DNA of 64,000 nucleotides from Gracilaria vermiculophylla (taxonomy: Eukaryota > Rhodophyta > Florideophyceae > Gracilariales > Gracilariaceae): positions 60,800 through 124,799 of the forward strand of contig JAHNZQ020000016.1 of assembly GCA_019155205.2 (NCBI GenBank), read 5' to 3'. Below, in pieces: positions 12,641 through 24,227 of the stretch (position 1 is its first letter; the number at the start of each line of letters is the position of its first letter). A program made the position numbers and the translations under genes. A model generated the notes under the pieces. That model worked only from the letters and a program-made list of their open reading frames with translations, did not search any database and was not told the origin of the DNA.

Positions 12641-13193
12641 TGGTACTGTCACCCCTCCTGTCGAGGTAGTAAAGCACAACGTCCGTTAGGAGTTTTTGGT
12701 GACTCCAAAGGCGCGTATTCCTAAAGGTGGTCTCCGGTATCCGCTGTCGCGAGCCGGGGGAATTTTGAAAGAGGATCCGCAAACACAAAGCGGAGGGGAA
12801 GGTTCACTGGGCGGACAATACTCCTACAGGCGCTGCTATGATACGACCTGGGAATAGGCGGCTTAGAAACCTGCGTGAATAGGCAAGAGGCTCCAACCGG
12901 AAAATGTAGAAGAAGACTCAAGGGTGCTTCCCTTTACTTCCACAGAGGTGGAGCTCAACCGGCAGGTTAAGTATCAAGCCGGGAGCCCGCCTCGGCAGGT
13001 CGCACTACTGTGCTAATTACCTGCATAAAATATCTAAAATAAATAATAAATTCTACCGTACCTCAAGGATACCGTAGCGCACGCGGTCGAGATTATGCAC
13101 CACGTGGCCCAGCCAATAAACTGCGAACCCTCCTTAGGAATATTATACCTAAAGGCCAAGCCACCGTATTTCCGTAGGAGCCACTGTACTACA
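12641..13193 (-). repeat. Chromovirus LTR C
   Basis: Identical to LTR B. Its outer edge at 12641 abuts the RT of copy II at the same codon at which LTR B abuts copy III. The polypurine tract is at 13194-13206. Confidence 0.85.
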
Positions 13194-13706
13194 TACCCCC
13201 TTTCCTAAAATGCACCACGTCCTCGAGGTGCATCCTCCGCTTTCTTGATCCCTGGGGTGGCTCCTATCGGTGTTGCGGCACGTGCGCCCTCCGGCGGTTC
13301 GCCCGTTCTCTCCTTCAGGCGTTCCTTCTCTTCTCCGTACTCCCGCGCGGCGGGTTGCCGCGGGTTCGCACTTCACTCCTTGCGGCGTTCGTAGGCTCCA
13401 GCTCTTCTTCACCCGGCGATATCCACTCCTTCTTGGTGTCATCCTTCGGTACTGCTGCGCCAGTCGGCAGTGCGAGCGTCCGCATCCTCCGGCGCATCGT
13501 GTGCGGTGCACGCGCACAACTCCCGTGGACGGAGCGTTGGGGAGTCCCGCGAGGGTACCGACCCCCCTGGAGGCGTTCGCCACTTTGACTCCTCCGAGGT
13601 TACTCCTTTTGGCAACACCCGCTTCTACGCGTCTGCTCATCCTGTTTCCGTGAAGGCGCCGGACTCATAAGTTTCTCGTCCGCACCTCCACCGTTCTCCG
13701 TTGGAT

Positions 13707-15795
13707 ATGAGCGCGCGCCCCGCGATGGTCCTCCATAACTCGTCCGATGCCGGCCGCCCGGCTTCGCCTCGGATTCCACGTTGGCGGCTCGATACGAATC
13801 CCTCCGCAGTGGTGCATATAGCGGGTCGATCCCCGAGTGGTGGTAGGTCTCTCTCCCCAGGTGCAACCACGCGATTTGCCGCCATCCACCCTCCTTCATA
13901 CACCTTCAGAATAGCCTCTCCTATTCCGGCGCAGACGTCCCCTTCCAACCCGGAGATGTATCACACCTCGACAGGAGGACCGTTCCGTCCAGGGGAGCAC
14001 TTCGATCATCGCGCCACGCGAGTGTTCGTCCGGTTCCAGGATAGGCGCGTGAGTTTGCCGTGTCCAGTGGAGGATTACATTTACCACTTTGGGCCGTACC
14101 TGCAGGCGATGCGATTCCGCGCCGTCCCGGAGGTTGCGTGGAACGACCAGAAACGGAACCGCGTCGATGCGTACCGCGCCCATTGGCTCCATACTCCAGT
14201 CCATGGTGACAACGCTCCAACCACGGTCGGACACTGCGATACTCCTTATCTGAGGTGCGCCGAAGAACAAGAAATCCAGGCGCGACTCCAAGTCTTGCTC
14301 CATAAGGAGAGCTCTCACCAGCGAGCGGGGCAAGCGGGAAGCCTTGCCGATGGTTGCTCCGCCCTTGCGGTGCTACCCTTCAATCCCCCATACGACCGCC
14401 TGTACTGGCTCAACCGGAATTGATTGGGAACGCACCTCGCGGACGAAACTCGCGTACGCACCTCCTTCGGGTACTTCTACGGACGGCACAACACGGAATT
14501 CCACGATATGCCTTCCGGACAACGTCCGAAGTACTACCTGAAGGTGAACGACTCCTGGAGGGACCATTGGGTTTCCCCGCATCTCTGCGTGGCGACTCCC
14601 ATAACCTTCGCGTATCACACTCGGAGGTTCTGGATCCACATGACTCCCTAGGAGGGTTCGTCATGTCGATCGCCTCGACGGAGTTTGCAGTAGGCACCCT
14701 GATGGCGGATCTCCAGGCCGCGGACGAAGGCGTGACTTCCTATACCCGATGCCCCGATGGCCGCCTCTACTGGGACTCGTCGTATCAGCCCACCGCTGGG
14801 CGGTTGCTCCCCTTGTTGGCGTTCCCATCATACGAGTCCTGCGCTCCTTCGGTATCCAAAACCTGGTTAAGGGCACCGCATGGAGCAAGTCCGAAGCGGA
14901 GACGCTGTTGGATTACAACCTCTAGGTGGCGTGTAATGACACACCAGGTTTCCTCTGGTACGACTACGGCGAGGACTGGTTTCACCCCATTGTGAGGAGT
15001 CCGAATGGACACGATGACGGGCACGCATACCCTGCCTTTCCCAGTCTGTCACCGTCTCGAGATCCTCAGGTGCCGCGGCGTCGAGTACCCTACTACGACC
15101 CTTTGATGGAGAGTCTGGGGTTTGATGCGCCCCGTCGGTTACCGGCTCCGTCCCATTATATGGGCGCACCTCCTGAGGTGATAACTCTGCGACCCGCCGC
15201 GGAGCCGAGTGCTCCCACAGTGGTCGCGGCCGTTTCTCCAATGGAAGAGGATGAGATTGATCCCGTTCCGGTACCTTCCGCCCCCGTGGTGCAAACCCGA
15301 TTGCGGAGCGTCCCTGCGCCGAGTGCTCAACCTCGCCTGCGGAGCGTTCCAGTTCCCTCACCACCGTCACCTCTGGCGTCGCCGACTCCGCCCTTGGCAT
15401 TGCCGTCCTCCACTGCGGAGCCCGCGGAATCCCGTCGGGAAGCTCCAGCCTTGGCTGGTCCACAATCTGCAGCACCCTCCGTGGCGGTTGTTGCGCCGTC
15501 AACGGAGGTGGCCGCATCGGGTGTACCGTCGGGAGGAGTCTCCTCTGAGGCTCTGGAGGCTGCCTTCCAGGAGTTGGTGCAGGCGTGCCTGGTTGCAAAC
15601 CGTCCTGCTCCAGTTCCTGCTGTAGAGGCTCCGCGCGAGGCGCGTGCTTGGGTCTTAGAGCTCCATAAGGCCCGGACAGACCGAGCCTCATTGGCGGCCC
15701 TCAAGGACAGCCTGGCGGAGTTCTTCGACAGCCAAGCGCTAACAGCGAAAGCGCGCCTCGAAGCGGAGTATTTAACGCGGTTCGGTGACCTGTAG
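13707..15795 (+). pseudogene. Antisense-module ORF, copy I
   Basis: Identical to the copy at 7465-9553, with the same stops and frame changes. The last segment (14926-15795) is open for 290 codons and ends in FGDL-TAG. Downstream AATAAA is at 15813-15818. In element orientation this module lies between pol and the 3' LTR, where some plant Ty3/gypsy lineages (Retand/Ogre, Grande) also carry antisense ORFs. I see no sequence likeness I could name to those. Confidence 0.5.
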
Positions 15796-15812
15796 GTGAT
15801 ATGACCCAGACC

Positions 15813-15818
15813 AATAAA
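15813..15818 (+). promoter_or_regulatory. Poly(A) signal after antisense ORF, copy I
   Basis: AATAAA, 18 bases past the stop of the + strand ORF, inside the convergent gap between that ORF and pol. Confidence 0.4.
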
Positions 15819-16012
15819 CGATCCTTCGGATGGAGCAGAAACTCCACGAACGGTAGTTCAAACATGCATAAGCCGTGCCCGCGAGCGCAGCGACACGAAG
15901 TGCCGCCTTAGGAGCCTGCGCAACAGCGAGCACAGCATCCTGGAGGCGGAAAAGGTAACTCCAGGTGGGGGATAGACGGCGAAGACGAAAAACATCCCCG
16001 TTTGGGGGCCCC

Positions 16013-16058
16013 CTCCCCCTTTCCTAAACGGAAGCGCCTATGTGGAGAGGCGTTTCCG
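16013..16058. other. Second polypurine tract and pol-end hairpin, copy I
   Basis: Minus-strand GTTTAGGAAAGGGGGAG at 16013-16029, then an inverted repeat 16029-16039 / 16048-16058 (11 pairs, one G-T, loop 8). The tract matches the one beside the LTR at 13194-13210 through TTTAGGAAAGGGGG, so the antisense module is framed by two copies of it. Confidence 0.65.
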
Positions 16059-19000
16059 CACCAGATTGGCGTTATACCTCCTAAGGACGTTCTACGGGAT
16101 ATGTTCTGGAGGTTCTTCCGTGGCGTCCCTCGAGGTGTACCCGTACCATCGTACGCAGTACAGTTCTCCTGCAGGGGTTCGTCGATGCGAGACAATGTGA
16201 TCCACTGCGTAGAGGATGTCGCCTTCAGGGGTCATGATGGCATCGGGAGCCTCCAGGATTGCCTCATCGAGTGCGGTGATGCGGCTCCTAGCATTCCGTG
16301 GTGCCGTGGCGCCTGAGGTGGTTGAATGAGGAATCTTTGCGCGGTGTCCCTGGGGTGGGGTGGCGGGCATTCGTGGAAGGCTGGGGGTTGGGACTTTCGT
16401 CACCCGATCACGGGAGACGACATCCTTAAGCCCGTTCACCTCAATGGCGACAGTATCCCTATAGGTGGCGAAGACTTTGAAGGGCCCTGAGGTGGTCGGC
16501 GCTAACTTGCGCGCGACGTCCGGCGGTTCATCGGAGTTCTCCCCGGGTTTATCGAGGAACACCTCGTCGCCTTCCTTCAGGTGCGGACCTTCCATAACCT
16601 TTCGGTCGAAGTCCTGTCTGGATCTCCTCTGCGTGGCGTTGAGTCTCTCCTTCGCGAGGGAGAGTGCGTTCTCATATCGCCTTAGGATGGAGCGTTTGGC
16701 CTGTGCCGCTGTTGGCGTCTGTGGCCCATCCGCCGGGTGCGCCGTGGCGCGTGCCGCGATGACAGCACTTGGTGGAATTCGCGAGAGCACCAGATTAAAA
16801 GGAGGAGTCCCCGTGGAGCGGTGCACCTGTAGGTTGTATGCATACGTGAGAGGTCTCACATATGCGTCCCAATCCTTCTGGTGGTCCGCGACGTAGTGCT
16901 TCAACCTCCAGGCGATGGTTTCGTCGAACCTTTCCGCCTGGCCGTTCGTCTGGAAGTGATAGGCAGTGGTAAACAACTGCTTCATCCCCAGCATTCTGGA
17001 AACGGCGCTGAAGAGTTTCGCCGCGAGTTGAGGGCCATTGTCCGTAAGGAGGTACAACGGTATCCCGTAGGGATAAATCCAATGCTCCAGAAAGGCGTCG
17101 GCAATCACTGCTGCAGTAGTGCTCCGGAGGGGGATGGCACGCGTGATCTTGGAAAAGCGATCCGTGATCACGAGGATAAATCGATGCCCTCGCTCCGTCT
17201 CGGGAAGAGGACCCAAGATGTCCATGGACACAAACTCCAACGGTCCTGAAGGTGGGAACAGCGTGAGCGGCGTCCGGTGTTTCCGTATACTCCCCCTGGC
17301 GGCGGCGCAGGAATAACAATCCGCCACCGTTTGGAAGGCGTCGTTGGCCATGTTAGGCCATTAGAACTCCCTCCGCATGGTGAAATACATCCGAGATCCA
17401 CCGGGGTGCCCGGCGAGGGGCGGATAGTGCGAGAGGTACAACACTTTCGCCCGTAACTTCGTCGGCACCAACTTTTCGAGAGCCCCATCCAGGGGGGCGC
17501 GGCGTACCAGCACGCCGTCACGGTCGACATCGAACGATGATGTCAAACTCCCCACAGTGGCGAGGCACTCCCTGCAGTACGCATCCGTACTCTGCTCCTT
17601 CAGGAACTCCTCTACGGTAATGGGGAGGACTTCTTTCTCCTCCTCAACAAGAGCCATCACCTCAGGAAGTCTACTGTATTTTCCTCCAGGTTCGCAGCAT
17701 TCCAAACATTCTCCGTCGGATCCTTCTTTCCTGTCGGCGTTCTGGATGACCAGACACGGGATCTTGTCCTCCAAAGGTGTTTTATCTTCCCCCTTGGTGG
17801 AGATTCGCGAGAGCTTATCCGCGGCCTGGTGTTTTATGCCAGGAAGATGGAGGATGTCAAACTCGAACTCCAGAAGGCGTAACCTCCACCTTTCCAGGCG
17901 ACCAGAAGCATCCGTCAAGGACAGTATCCACTTCAGTGGTGCGTGGCCCGTTCTTAAGGTGAAGCGCGCGCCTTCCAAATATGGGCGTAAAAGCAAAACC
18001 GCCCACACGATGGCGAGACTCTCGCGCTCCGAAGGGGAATAATTCCGTTCCGTAGGGGAGAGGCTGCGACTCCAATACCCGATGGGTTGAAGTCCACCTT
18101 CAGGTTGTTCCTGTAGGAGGCCACATCCAACCTGATACTGACAGGCGTCAGTGTCCAGCACCAATTGGCCGTGCCGCTTCGGCAATACCAAGATTGGTGG
18201 TTCTATTAGTCTCCTCTTCAGGGTGTCGAAGGCTTTAAACTCGTCGTCCGTCAAGAGATCCAATTGCGTCGGTTTGCCCTCCTCCAGGAGGCGATTTAAC
18301 GGCGCCGCTATACGGAAGAATTTAGGGACAAACCTCCGGAAGACGTTACAAAACCAAAAGAATGAGCGGAGCTCCGTCTGGTTTGTGGGAGGGCAAGCTT
18401 CCTTAATGGCGTCCTGAGTTTTCCTAGAAACCTGTAGGCGTCCCGGGAGCACAATTTGCCCCAGGTAACCCACCGACGACTTGAAGAACAAACATTTCTC
18501 CAGCTTCAGGGTGAGACCAGCATCCTTTAGGAGTTGAAGCACGTTCCTCACATGAATGAACTGCTCCTCCACGCTGCGGGAGTATATGATAACATCATCG
18601 ATATACACCAAGGCGTACTGCCATTTCACCTTTGACAGGATAATGTCCACCGCTCGTTGGAACGTAGCGGGTGCATTCTTCAACCCAAATGGCATCCTTA
18701 GGAATCTGAAGATCCCACAGTGCGAGGTGAAAGTTGTCTTATCCTTATCGGAGTCGTCCATCTCAAACTGCCAGTAGCTGCTATTGGCATCCAGCGTAAA
18801 GAACACGGACGCATCGCCTAAGGAGTCGATAAATTTAAACATGCCGGATATCGGGTACGAATCGCGTACCGTCACCTCGTTAAGGCGCCTGTAGTCAATA
18901 CAGAACCTTAGGGAGCCATCTTTCTTTTTGAGAAACACCACCGGGGAGGCCCATTCGGAATTTCAAGGCTCTATAACGCCCTTCTCCAGCATCCGTTGGA

Positions 19001-19459
19001 CCTCATCGCGTTCAAAGTCACGCGCGTGGGGTCCGGCCCTCCTCGAGAGTTGATGTACCGACTTAGCATCCGGTGTGAGCTGGATCCTGTGCTTGGCCAG
19101 GCTGACCTGACCCAGGCGACCAGTCCACATATCCTCAAAGGCGGATAGCATCTCCACTATCCTGTGGCGATACCCTTCGAAATCATCGCCAATTTGGAGC
19201 TTCTCCTGCCAGGTGGCAGGATTCTCTTCCCCTGGAGCCGTTGAAGTCGCGTCCGTCTCCATAGTGGCGATAGCATCGCGGTCCGCAAGGTCTTCCGCTT
19301 GTGGAAGATGAGCCAGTCCTGCAGGGGCGGGTAGTGCGAGCCCGACGACACTTCCTTTCTGGAGCCGTAACGGCGACTCCTTAAGGTTAGCGAGCACAAC
19401 CCTAAAGGGGACGTTCGGTATTACTTCCATAACACCGTTCGCCATCATGGAGTGCTGCT

Positions 19460-19559
19460 NNNNNNNNNNNNNNNNNNNNNNNNNNNNNNNNNNNNNNNNN
19501 NNNNNNNNNNNNNNNNNNNNNNNNNNNNNNNNNNNNNNNNNNNNNNNNNNNNNNNNNNN
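19460..19559. other. Assembly gap (100 N)
   Basis: A run of exactly 100 N in the gag/protease region of the chromovirus. The standard length suggests a scaffold gap of unknown size. Confidence 0.99.
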
Positions 19560-19652
19560 CGGCGGAGCGTGCAAACCGAATCCTCAAAGGTGTCGAATGG
19601 GTCCAACGGGATTGGGGGGCCCGCCGATTCTGCGTCGACGGAGCAGACGGCC

Positions 19653-19670
19653 TCTCCCCCTTTCCTAAAG
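19653..19670 (-). other. Third polypurine-tract copy, near gag/protease border
   Basis: On the minus strand CTTTAGGAAAGGGGGAGA matches the two other tracts of element I through TTTAGGAAAGGGGG. An internal tract could act as a central polypurine primer, as known in Ty1 and lentiviruses. Here that is inference from sequence alone. Confidence 0.5.
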
Positions 19671-19719
19671 GCGACCTCCGTGGAGCTGAGGCTCGGTGTT
19701 GGAGAGCCACGTGGAGCCT

Positions 19720-21997
19720 CTACGCGTGGCTCTGAGGGTTTTCTTGTTTGGAGAGGGGAGGGTTTCCAGGCGGGGACGGCTGCTGCGGTTGTGCATCGCG
19801 ATGCGACGTGTTCCCTTGAGGTGCAACAGGCTGGGACACCGGCCCCTGCGTTGCGGGTGCCAGTGACAGTGGGACAGGCTGCACTCCCGGTGGGGCACGG
19901 TAACCGTAGTTTCGTTGAGGGGCGCGGATGTCGCGATACGCGGTTCGATAACTTACGCTCTCCGATGGTGTGTCCTTCAGGTCCTGGAAGTTATTCTCTC
20001 TTTCCTGTAGGATGGCGGCCCTCATTGCCGGGGTGAGAGTCGTACAGTGTACGGGCTCTCGAGACAAGCAAATCCTGCAAGGCGGTGGGTAGCCTCGAGT
20101 GTTCGCAAATCGGACGCTCCTGTACGATGCTGCCGAGGCGTACGAAGTGGGAGACAAGGGAGGGTGTCCTCGTCCTAGACGGTGCTCCCTGAGAGGAGGC
20201 GTATGAGAGGGCAAGGGCCTCTTGCTCTCCTGCGAGCGTGCGCTCGTCGACTTCCTCCGAGGTGCTGGAGTCCAACGTCAGGGCGGATGCCCGACGGGTC
20301 CTTGAGGCGGCTGGTTTGTACGAAAGTGGAGCATGACTGCGGCGAGCGGCACGGTGTGTATCCCCGTAGGATTCCGCGAAACGTGCTGACTCCGTATAGG
20401 TGGTCTTCGGGTGCGTGGTCAAGTGATTACGCACCCTTGCGCGTATCGAGGGAAGGAGTCCCTCGACAAACAATGACTTCAACCGCCGTTCGGAGTACAC
20501 ATTCCCACACCGCAGAGCCTTCGTCCACAGCTTTTGTGAGAACTCCGTCTCGGTCATTCCGGTGTTATGCCTGTAGGAGGGGACTTCAGCATCAGCCTCG
20601 GCTATCACCTCGTCTGTCGCGTACCTTTTAAGGAGGAAATTGACTACCTCCGAATACGTCGTCAAGATCTCCGTTCCAGGATCATCCACAATGGTGCTCT
20701 CCCCCGTGAGGCGCGGCTGCACCAGCGAGTGCGCTTGGCCTGTGCGGTAGAACTGAAAGCACCATACGGCGGCACCTTCATTGACACCATTTGTGTTACA
20801 CGCCGAACGAAAGCGCGTAAGAACATTGAACACCGAGATGGGGTCTTCGCCTGAGAAGGAGTGCTTCTTCATTAGAATATCCATACGGCGCTGCATCTTC
20901 GTGAGTCGTTTAGCGACCGACGCGTCGTACAGTGTGGAGCAATCATTCAACCTGTAGGTGTCATAATCCACCACTTTGGTGAAGAGGTTGTTAAGCGGGA
21001 CGACCTTCCTGACACTTCTGCTCTTCTCCTTGGGAGGTGTACTGTCCACCGAGCTGGAGCTGTTTACCTATTCGGAGTCTGAGCTTCTCTCCGAATCGGT
21101 GTCTCGCTTGTGTCTTTTCTCCGTCCGTTTCTTTCTTCTTCTTTTCTTGAGGTGGTCTGGGTTGCTGACGATACCCCCGATATCGCGATCCACCCGAGGA
21201 GTATCCTGTCCTTCTCTCCTTAGGTGGACTTCGTCGCGACCGGTATCCTCTCCTCCTCCGCGAGGCGTCAGGTCCAGACGGTGCATAGCAAGATTTCTGA
21301 GGGGGTCCCGTTTCCCTACGAAAGTATCCTTTCCTTCTCTGGCGGAGGGGGTGGCAGTATCCTGTCCTTCTCTGCCCGAGGTCACCTTAGATGTAGATAG
21401 AGGGAATCTCTCCTGTACGGATGAACAAATTTGAAGCGCCGCTGCGGGGAGCAGCTGCGCGGTTCGGGAGCGAACCTCCGCACGGATAACATCTGAGATC
21501 ACCTCAAGGAAGGGTTCGGAATCCAGCAAAGCATCCACAGCACGGTGAGCGCCCTCCGATGCGATGTTCTCCACAAGGGCGTGGCGGCGCGCTTCAAAGT
21601 GGCCTTCAACACCTGCAGGAATTCTTTCGACCAGCTTCTGTGAGACCCAATCCGTAAGGCGCGGGGCCAGGGACTCCAAGAGGGTGTTAGCCTCCGGGTG
21701 TTCCCGTCCCTGCAACTCCTGAGGAGGCGGCTGCGATGCCGTGTGCGGTTCTTCAACATCCACAACGGCGTTCTCCGGAGGTGCTGCGGGGGATTCCGCT
21801 TGCCTCCGATCATGCATTCTCCTGAGGCGATTCCTGAAACGCTCCACAGAGGAGCCAGGGTTCCGAAGGAGACTTTCAGGGTCCTCCAATGTGGCGGCCA
21901 TCTCCTGGGGAGCGCTGCGCGTGCTGCGCCCACCAACGGAGCTGGTTGCTTGAGGATCCTGTAGGGGGGTTTCCATGGGATGTTCTGAGGGGTCCAT
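19720..21997 (-). pseudogene. gag: Chromovirus gag, copy I
   Basis: Starts at ATG 21995-21997, about 160 bases inside the 5' LTR. Order: acidic/Pro N-terminus, a stretch with repeated short GREGQDT-like units, a Lys/Arg-rich basic run, the helical Gag domain (about 20950-20350), then a Pro/Gln-rich tail. A TAG at 21068-21070 splits it. A one-base shift near 20155 moves the tail into another frame, which ends at 19720. Copy A is open at both places, so these are defects of this copy. No CCHC knuckle is seen. Confidence 0.75.
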
Positions 21998-22133
21998 AGA
22001 GGAGTAGGTCGGGGGTGATTTGCTTCCACTTCCGGATCACCTTAAGGAAGAATTCCACTGCTGGGGGTTGGTCGTTGCAAACTAGAAACAAGGTTCTGCT
22101 ACGACTTGTGCGAATCCTTTAGGAACTGTGACC

Positions 22134-22151
22134 TTTTAAGTCGGAAGACCA
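22134..22151 (-). other. Candidate primer binding site
   Basis: On the minus strand TGGTCTTCCGACTTAAAA starts 4 bases after the LTR end. The TGG start and the spacing fit a site for a tRNA 3' end (CCA). Which tRNA cannot be told without the tRNA set. Confidence 0.4.
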
Positions 22152-22155
22152 AATG

Positions 22156-22706
22156 TGGTACTGTCAGCCCTCCTGTCGAGGCAGTAAAGCACAACGTCCG
22201 TTAGAAGTTTTTGGTGACTCCAAAGGCGCGTATTCCTAAAGGTGGTCTCCGGTATCCGCTGTCGCGAGCCGGGGGAATTTTGAAAGGGGATCCGCAAACA
22301 CAAAGCGGAGGGGAAGGTTCACTGGGCGGACAATGCTCCTACAGGCGCTGCTATGACGCGACCTGGGGATCGGCGGCATAGAAACCTGAGTTGATCGACA
22401 AGAGACTCCAACCGGAAAAGTAGATGAAGACTCAAGAGTGCATTTCTTTACTTCCACAGAGGTGGAGCTCAACCGGCAGATTAAGTATCAAGCCGGGAGC
22501 CTGCCTTGGCAGGTCTCGCTACTGTACTAATTACCTGCATAAAGTAACTAAAATAAATAATAATCCTACCGTTTCTCAAGGATACTGTAGTGCAAGCGGG
22601 CAGGGTTATGCACCACGTAGCCCAGCTAATACAATAAGAGCCCTCCTTAGGAATATTATACCATAAGGCCAAACCACCCTATTTCCTTAGGAGCCACTGT
22701 ACTACT
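22156..22706 (-). repeat. Chromovirus LTR D (5' LTR of element I)
   Basis: About 551 bp, homologous to LTRs B and C but with some tens of differences. It has the same TGGTACTGT edge inside. The outer edge reads TACT where B and C have TACA. Bases 22707-22944 beyond it hold no gene I can support. Confidence 0.8.
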
Positions 22707-22944
22707 CTCCTTTGTTGAGGTGGTCCCAATTTGCAAAACAAATCCCGAGGAATTGCTTCTCAAATTGGAACCTTATTATCAATGGGCTGTTCTTTTCACC
22801 CTGGTGGAGATGGCCAGTGAGCCCAAAATAACTTATTTGATGTTTTCCAGGTGTTGGTGGAGATGCTCTTAGCTTCATCAGAGAGCTTATATTTCTGTCG
22901 GACTGTGAGAGTTTGGGGTCTCTGCCGTTTTATTTTGTTACATA

Positions 22945-24227
22945 CCGTGCGTTTAAAAAACATATTACACCTAAAAAGTGCGCAAAACTGTACTGCAGGC
23001 TAGATATTGCACATAGTCCATGTAGAATGGGTTCAAAAAGATATGTACACCGTCTTCTTTCTAAGTAAAAATGGCTCGAGGTTCGCCACTTTCCAAGCAA
23101 TAAAAGCTTCAAATCAAAAAGGTAAACGTCAAGGAACACTCCAAAAGTGCCATCGCTAAAAACGTGAAGCGTTGTAGGGTCACAATTGCTACTATTCTCA
23201 AACATCTGACTCTTTATGGACTAAAACGTTCTCCGGGACGTCTCAAAAAGCTCAGCTCAGCAGATAAAAGAGAAATTAAAAGAGAGCTGTGCAAAGGAAA
23301 AATATCGTGCAAAAACATTGGAATAAATCTCAATTTCAACGCTTCTAAATCAACTATATGGACACAGATAAACAAAACAAATTTATTTAAGTATAAAAAA
23401 ATGAAAAACATATTTTTTCTCCAAGACCATTACAAGCAAAAAAGAGTTGACTGCTGTGCTGGAAAAGACTACTGGAAAAACGAATGGGAAAATTTTATTC
23501 TTACTGATAGAAAACACTTCAGTTTGGACGAACCGGATTGCTACAAAATTTATTGCCATGATCTTCGTAAGGAACGTCATGCAGTTTATACCAAGCATTC
23601 AGGGGAAAACTCTATAATGGTCTGGGCGGGCATTTCTAAAAAAGGTCTAACGGAAATTGCATTTATTGAAACAACTATAAATGCGGAAAAGTATCAATCA
23701 AGAAGTTCTATACAATTCTTTGATACCTCTTGTTTTATGTTTCCATAAAGAAAATTTCATTTTTTAACAGTAAAATGCGCCTGTACACACTGCATCTTTA
23801 ATCAAAAATTGGCCACGGGAGTCAGAGGTATCTGTTTTAGAGTGGCCAGCACGCTCATCAAATTTAAACCGAATCGAAAACGTTTGGGGACTGCTGGCGA
23901 GGATGGTTCATGCGCATGAAGGGAAATTTCAGATAGTTTTTGAACTCGAGAACTGTATTAAAAATTGATGGAAATCTATAACAGTTTCAAATGTCGAAAA
24001 GTACATCAATTTGATGCCAAAACGTTGCATTAGCGTTATACAGCAAAAAGGATGCAAAATGAACTATTGGTCGTCACGCAGTAAAGATTTTTTATTGATG
24101 ATCATATGTTTTTGAAACGTTTTTTTGACTTTACTTTTTTCTGAAACCTATTTTTGTAGGCGTGCAGTATACATTTGTTCGTTTTTTTGAGATTTCACAG
24201 CATGTCGTATGTTTTTGAAACAGTCTG
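22945..24227 (+). mobile_element. Tc1/mariner-like element, copy 1 (decayed)
   Basis: Flanked by TA (22943-22944 and 24228-24229). The terminal inverted repeats are diverged: left CCGTGCGTTTAAAAAACATA, right (reversed) CAGACTGTTTCAAAAACATA. The transposase relic starts at 23071 (MARGSP) and keeps a helix-turn-helix region and a long open part at 23164-23748, including the first Asp (LTDRKHF). The second Asp region reads into TAA codons near 23775. The ENVWG motif with the Glu survives near 23880, but the neighbouring DLNP is changed to NLNR. It is clearly inactive. Confidence 0.85.

Larger units (their letters stand above)
12640..16378. repeat. 3.7-kb perfect repeat, right copy
   Basis: Right member of the pair with 6398-10136. 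It contains LTR C, its polypurine tract, the antisense module, the second polypurine tract, the hairpin and the last part of pol. Confidence 0.85.
16038..19700 (-). pseudogene. pol: Chromovirus pol, copy I (protease to chromodomain)
   Basis: The longest pol here, in one frame from 19574 to 16038, interrupted by TGA 18963, TAA 17361 (Tyr codon in other copies) and TAG 16092. The N-terminal protease region falls in the N gap, so its active site cannot be seen. RT shows FLKKKDGSLRFCIDYRRLN and YIDD; RNase H has its first Asp in LVLDTDACQY. Integrase has the zinc-binding region, MDILGPLP, LLTDNGPQ and NGQAERFDE. The chromodomain follows with VRWYGYTSRDATEEPPEH. Three nonsense codons but no frameshift suggest relatively recent loss. 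Confidence 0.85.
12641..22706 (-). mobile_element. Near-complete chromovirus, element I
   Basis: Reads on the minus strand: 5' LTR 22156-22706, primer binding site, gag 21997-19720, protease/RT/RNase H/integrase/chromodomain to 16038, antisense module 15795-13270, polypurine tract, 3' LTR 12641-13193. The total is about 10 kb with a 100-N gap in the protease region. The two LTRs differ at roughly one site in twenty by eye, and there is no target duplication (CTCCT to the right, TTAT to the left). The right end is therefore probably original, while the left end was rearranged by recombination. Confidence 0.75.
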
